From: Bacteroidales bacterium UBA4116
Lineage (GTDB): Bacteria > Bacteroidota > Bacteroidia > Bacteroidales > Tannerellaceae
DNA length: 64,000 bases
Assembly: GCA_002381645.1 (NCBI GenBank)
Contig: DFXE01000007.1
Location: 121,201-185,200 of the forward strand
Direction of reading: 5' to 3'
In this document: one piece after another, positions 62,391 to 64,000 of the stretch
How the letters are laid out: every line of letters starts with the position of its first letter
How positions within the stretch are numbered: the stretch's first letter is position 1
Made by a program: the position numbers and the translations under genes
Notes under the pieces: generated by a model
Told to the model about the DNA's origin: nothing
The model's input: only the letters and a program-made list of their open reading frames with translations
Databases searched by the model: none

Positions 62391-63449
62391 TCAGAAAAGC
62401 ATAATATCTTTTATCCGAGACTGCTCTTTTTCCGTAATATTCAGTTCTTCTTTAAGGTATTTTTCGATTGAACCGTAATCTTTCTTGATTTTTCCGAATG
62501 CGAGCTCCAGATAAGATGAATTAGCAGTAAGTATAACAGTTAGCGTTTCCTGAGCATCTGCACCTAAACCTTCTACCAAAGGAGCATAACGTTTCAGATC
62601 AAAATAATCATTAGTCGCCAGATAATCATTCATAATTATTTCCTCCGGAATATTCAGGACATATAAGAATAAAGCGCTTAAAAATCCTGCACGGTCTTTT
62701 CCCAGATTACAATTCAATAATAAAGGATAATTTTCCTCATCAGAAAAAATTTCCATTGCTTTTGCAAGCTGTCCGCTATTCTCGGTTACATATTGTAAAT
62801 ATAAATCCTGCATAAATAAAACACCGTCTCCTTTTCTAACCCGGCCTTCATATATACGCTCCATTATATTAGAAAAATTTCCGGTGGATATAGGAATATG
62901 TTCAATCCTAGCTTTTTTATAAACAATTGGAGAAGCTGCAACTTCCTGTTCAGTACGCAAATCAATAATAGTTTTTATTTTCAGGTTATCCAGGCGTATA
63001 GTATCCCTATCGCTCAATGCGGTTAATTCACCTGAGCGAAACACTTTCCCCCACCGGGTTGATTTATTATTTTTAGATGAAGGATACCCTCCCAAATCAC
63101 GAAGATTCTGTACACTATCCATCACGACAGAACGAGAAGCAACTTTTTTAAAATATTTATCATTGAAAGAAAGCTCAAAGTATTTGCGTGTAATATTATC
63201 CTGGGTAACATATTTCGTTACTCCCTCCTCTATATCGGTATATCCAACCGGATTGGATCTTACTATAATTTCAGGATCATCAGACACATACAGCTTCATT
63301 ATACCCTTGATCAAAGGATTTGTTTCCCATTTCAACATATAATTACCTATATCATCTCTAAAACAAAGTGCCTGTATTTCAGGATTATCCGAATTACATG
63401 CCGATAAAGTAATTACTCCTAACAATATAATAAATATCCTAACTATCAT
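62391..63449 (-). CDS. exported tyrosine phosphatase-like lipoprotein
   Basis: A 352-residue protein with lipobox LSAC at residue 18. A ~90-residue beta domain precedes a dual-specificity/tyrosine-phosphatase domain of the Y_phosphatase3 type (SVQNLRDLGGYPSSKN…RWGKVFRSGELTALSDRD). The active site reads LLNCNLGKDRAG. The Cys and Arg of the CX5R loop are present, but the usual preceding His is Asn. The substrate is unknown. It follows a sugar kinase gene on the same strand. Confidence 0.85.
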   Translation of the reverse strand: MIVRIFIILLGVITLSACNSDNPEIQALCFRDDIGNYMLKWETNPLIKGIMKLYVSDDPEIIVRSNPVGYTDIEEGVTKYVTQDNITRKYFELSFNDKYFKKVASRSVVMDSVQNLRDLGGYPSSKNNKSTRWGKVFRSGELTALSDRDTIRLDNLKIKTIIDLRTEQEVAASPIVYKKARIEHIPISTGNFSNIMERIYEGRVRKGDGVLFMQDLYLQYVTENSGQLAKAMEIFSDEENYPLLLNCNLGKDRAGFLSALFLYVLNIPEEIIMNDYLATNDYFDLKRYAPLVEGLGADAQETLTVILTANSSYLELAFGKIKKDYGSIEKYLKEELNITEKEQSRIKDIMLF

Positions 63450-63516
63450 ATTTATTTACCTAACCATACACAAATATACGATAAACCAATGGTGTATTTT
63501 TAGCAGTTAATGATAT

Positions 63517-64000
63517 TTAAGATTGCTCCCGGTATATTGAAGCGAACTTTTTAGAAATGTAATTTTCATCGCTCAGGCAAACCTCAGTTGCCATATCAAT
63601 ACCACAGCGTATTAGTTTTTCCCATTGCAGTTTATTTAAAACAGCTAAATCATCACGCCTGATATCATACTTTAATAAGCCATAAATAAGTCCTGCATTG
63701 AAAGCGTCACCAGCCCCAATAGTACTTATAGGAGTAATAGACGGAGAATCAAAATGTTCCTCAAAGTTATCACTAAACAATTTAACACCATCATGCCCGT
63801 GCGTAGTTATCAAATTCCTGCAATAATAACTTATACGTTCTTTATAAACATATTTCATATCCGGTTTACCAAAAAGATTAATAAAATCTTCATCTGAACC
63901 CCTTACAATGTCAGCATACTCAAGATTATCAAGAACAGTAGGTATCAAACGGATAGTTTCGGAAGCATGAGCACTTCTAAAATTAGGGTCATAATAAATA
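63517..64000 (-). CDS. PfkB-family carbohydrate kinase, 5' part missing at window edge
   Basis: Only the C-terminal ~160 residues lie in the window; the frame is open to the last base. The visible part reads YYDPNFR (a conserved PfkB motif) and ends with the ATP/phosphoryl-transfer motif TIGAGDAFNAGLIYGLL, where the Asp is the catalytic base. The family phosphorylates fructose, ribose, tagatose-6-P or ketodeoxygluconate, and which one cannot be told. A TTG start at 63948 would give an unlikely fragment. Confidence 0.88.
   Translation of the reverse strand, partial: IYYDPNFRSAHASETIRLIPTVLDNLEYADIVRGSDEDFINLFGKPDMKYVYKERISYYCRNLITTHGHDGVKLFSDNFEEHFDSPSITPISTIGAGDAFNAGLIYGLLKYDIRRDDLAVLNKLQWEKLIRCGIDMATEVCLSDENYISKKFASIYREQS

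Overview
The window reads as a chromosomal segment from the Bacteroidales (phylum Bacteroidota). Several genes have the -7 promoter element of this phylum (TAnnTTTG, sometimes with a TTG about 18-21 bp upstream), and Shine-Dalgarno sequences are generally absent. The gene content agrees: TonB/ExbB/ExbD with two ExbDs, DUF3109, DUF4292 and DUF4783 proteins, a PorQ-like type IX secretion protein, a SusC-style TonB receptor and serine-invertase DNA inversion. Two giant surface proteins with a DUF6383/T9SS-like C-terminus point towards the Parabacteroides/Tannerella side of the order. That placement is inference.

Layout. 0-5 kb: DUF3109, gpmI, exported MsrB-MsrA, a YgjP-like metallopeptidase, an aldo/keto reductase. 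5-12 kb: metG, a DegT-type aminotransferase, a membrane LytTR regulator, then a TonB receptor with a small exported partner. 12-22.4 kb: an SPFH protein, an M23/LysM hydrolase, the compact S8 protease-xseA-xseB-ispD-recG operon, an Lrp regulator and two FKBP isomerases. 22.4-23.3 kb: a non-coding block full of TTTCAC/GTGAAA palindromes. 23.3-34.3 kb: sirtuin, glyS, a third FKBP, ribF, an M20 deacetylase, a flippase, and the dut-TPR-DUF4292-EnvC operon. 34.4-42.7 kb: a serine invertase and two divergent surface-protein genes around an invertible-looking promoter. 42.8-54 kb: porin, nadC, DUF4783, rlmH, porQ-cmk-ispH, tonB, a prenyl synthase, tatD, tRNA-Ser and the exb operon. 54-64 kb: GNAT, two exported peptidases, an AlbA_2 protein, a leucine-rich-repeat protein, a DEAD-box helicase, an exported phosphatase and a sugar kinase cut by the window edge.

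The main discovery is the 34.4-42.7 kb locus. Two homologous surface-protein genes of 1157 and 1164 codons are transcribed away from each other. The 550 bp between their start codons is an in-register mirror image about position 38908.5. It carries a perfect 91-bp outer inverted repeat, a perfect 21-bp inner inverted repeat, and one near-consensus promoter in the unsymmetrical centre. That promoter now points at the right-hand gene. An adjacent Mpi-like serine recombinase is the obvious candidate to flip it, so the locus looks like an either/or switch between two alternative surface (possibly S-layer) proteins. Both proteins are rich in D(S/T)X O-glycosylation sequons and end in nearly identical sorting-type domains. 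The porQ gene 5 kb away fits export of such proteins by a type IX system.
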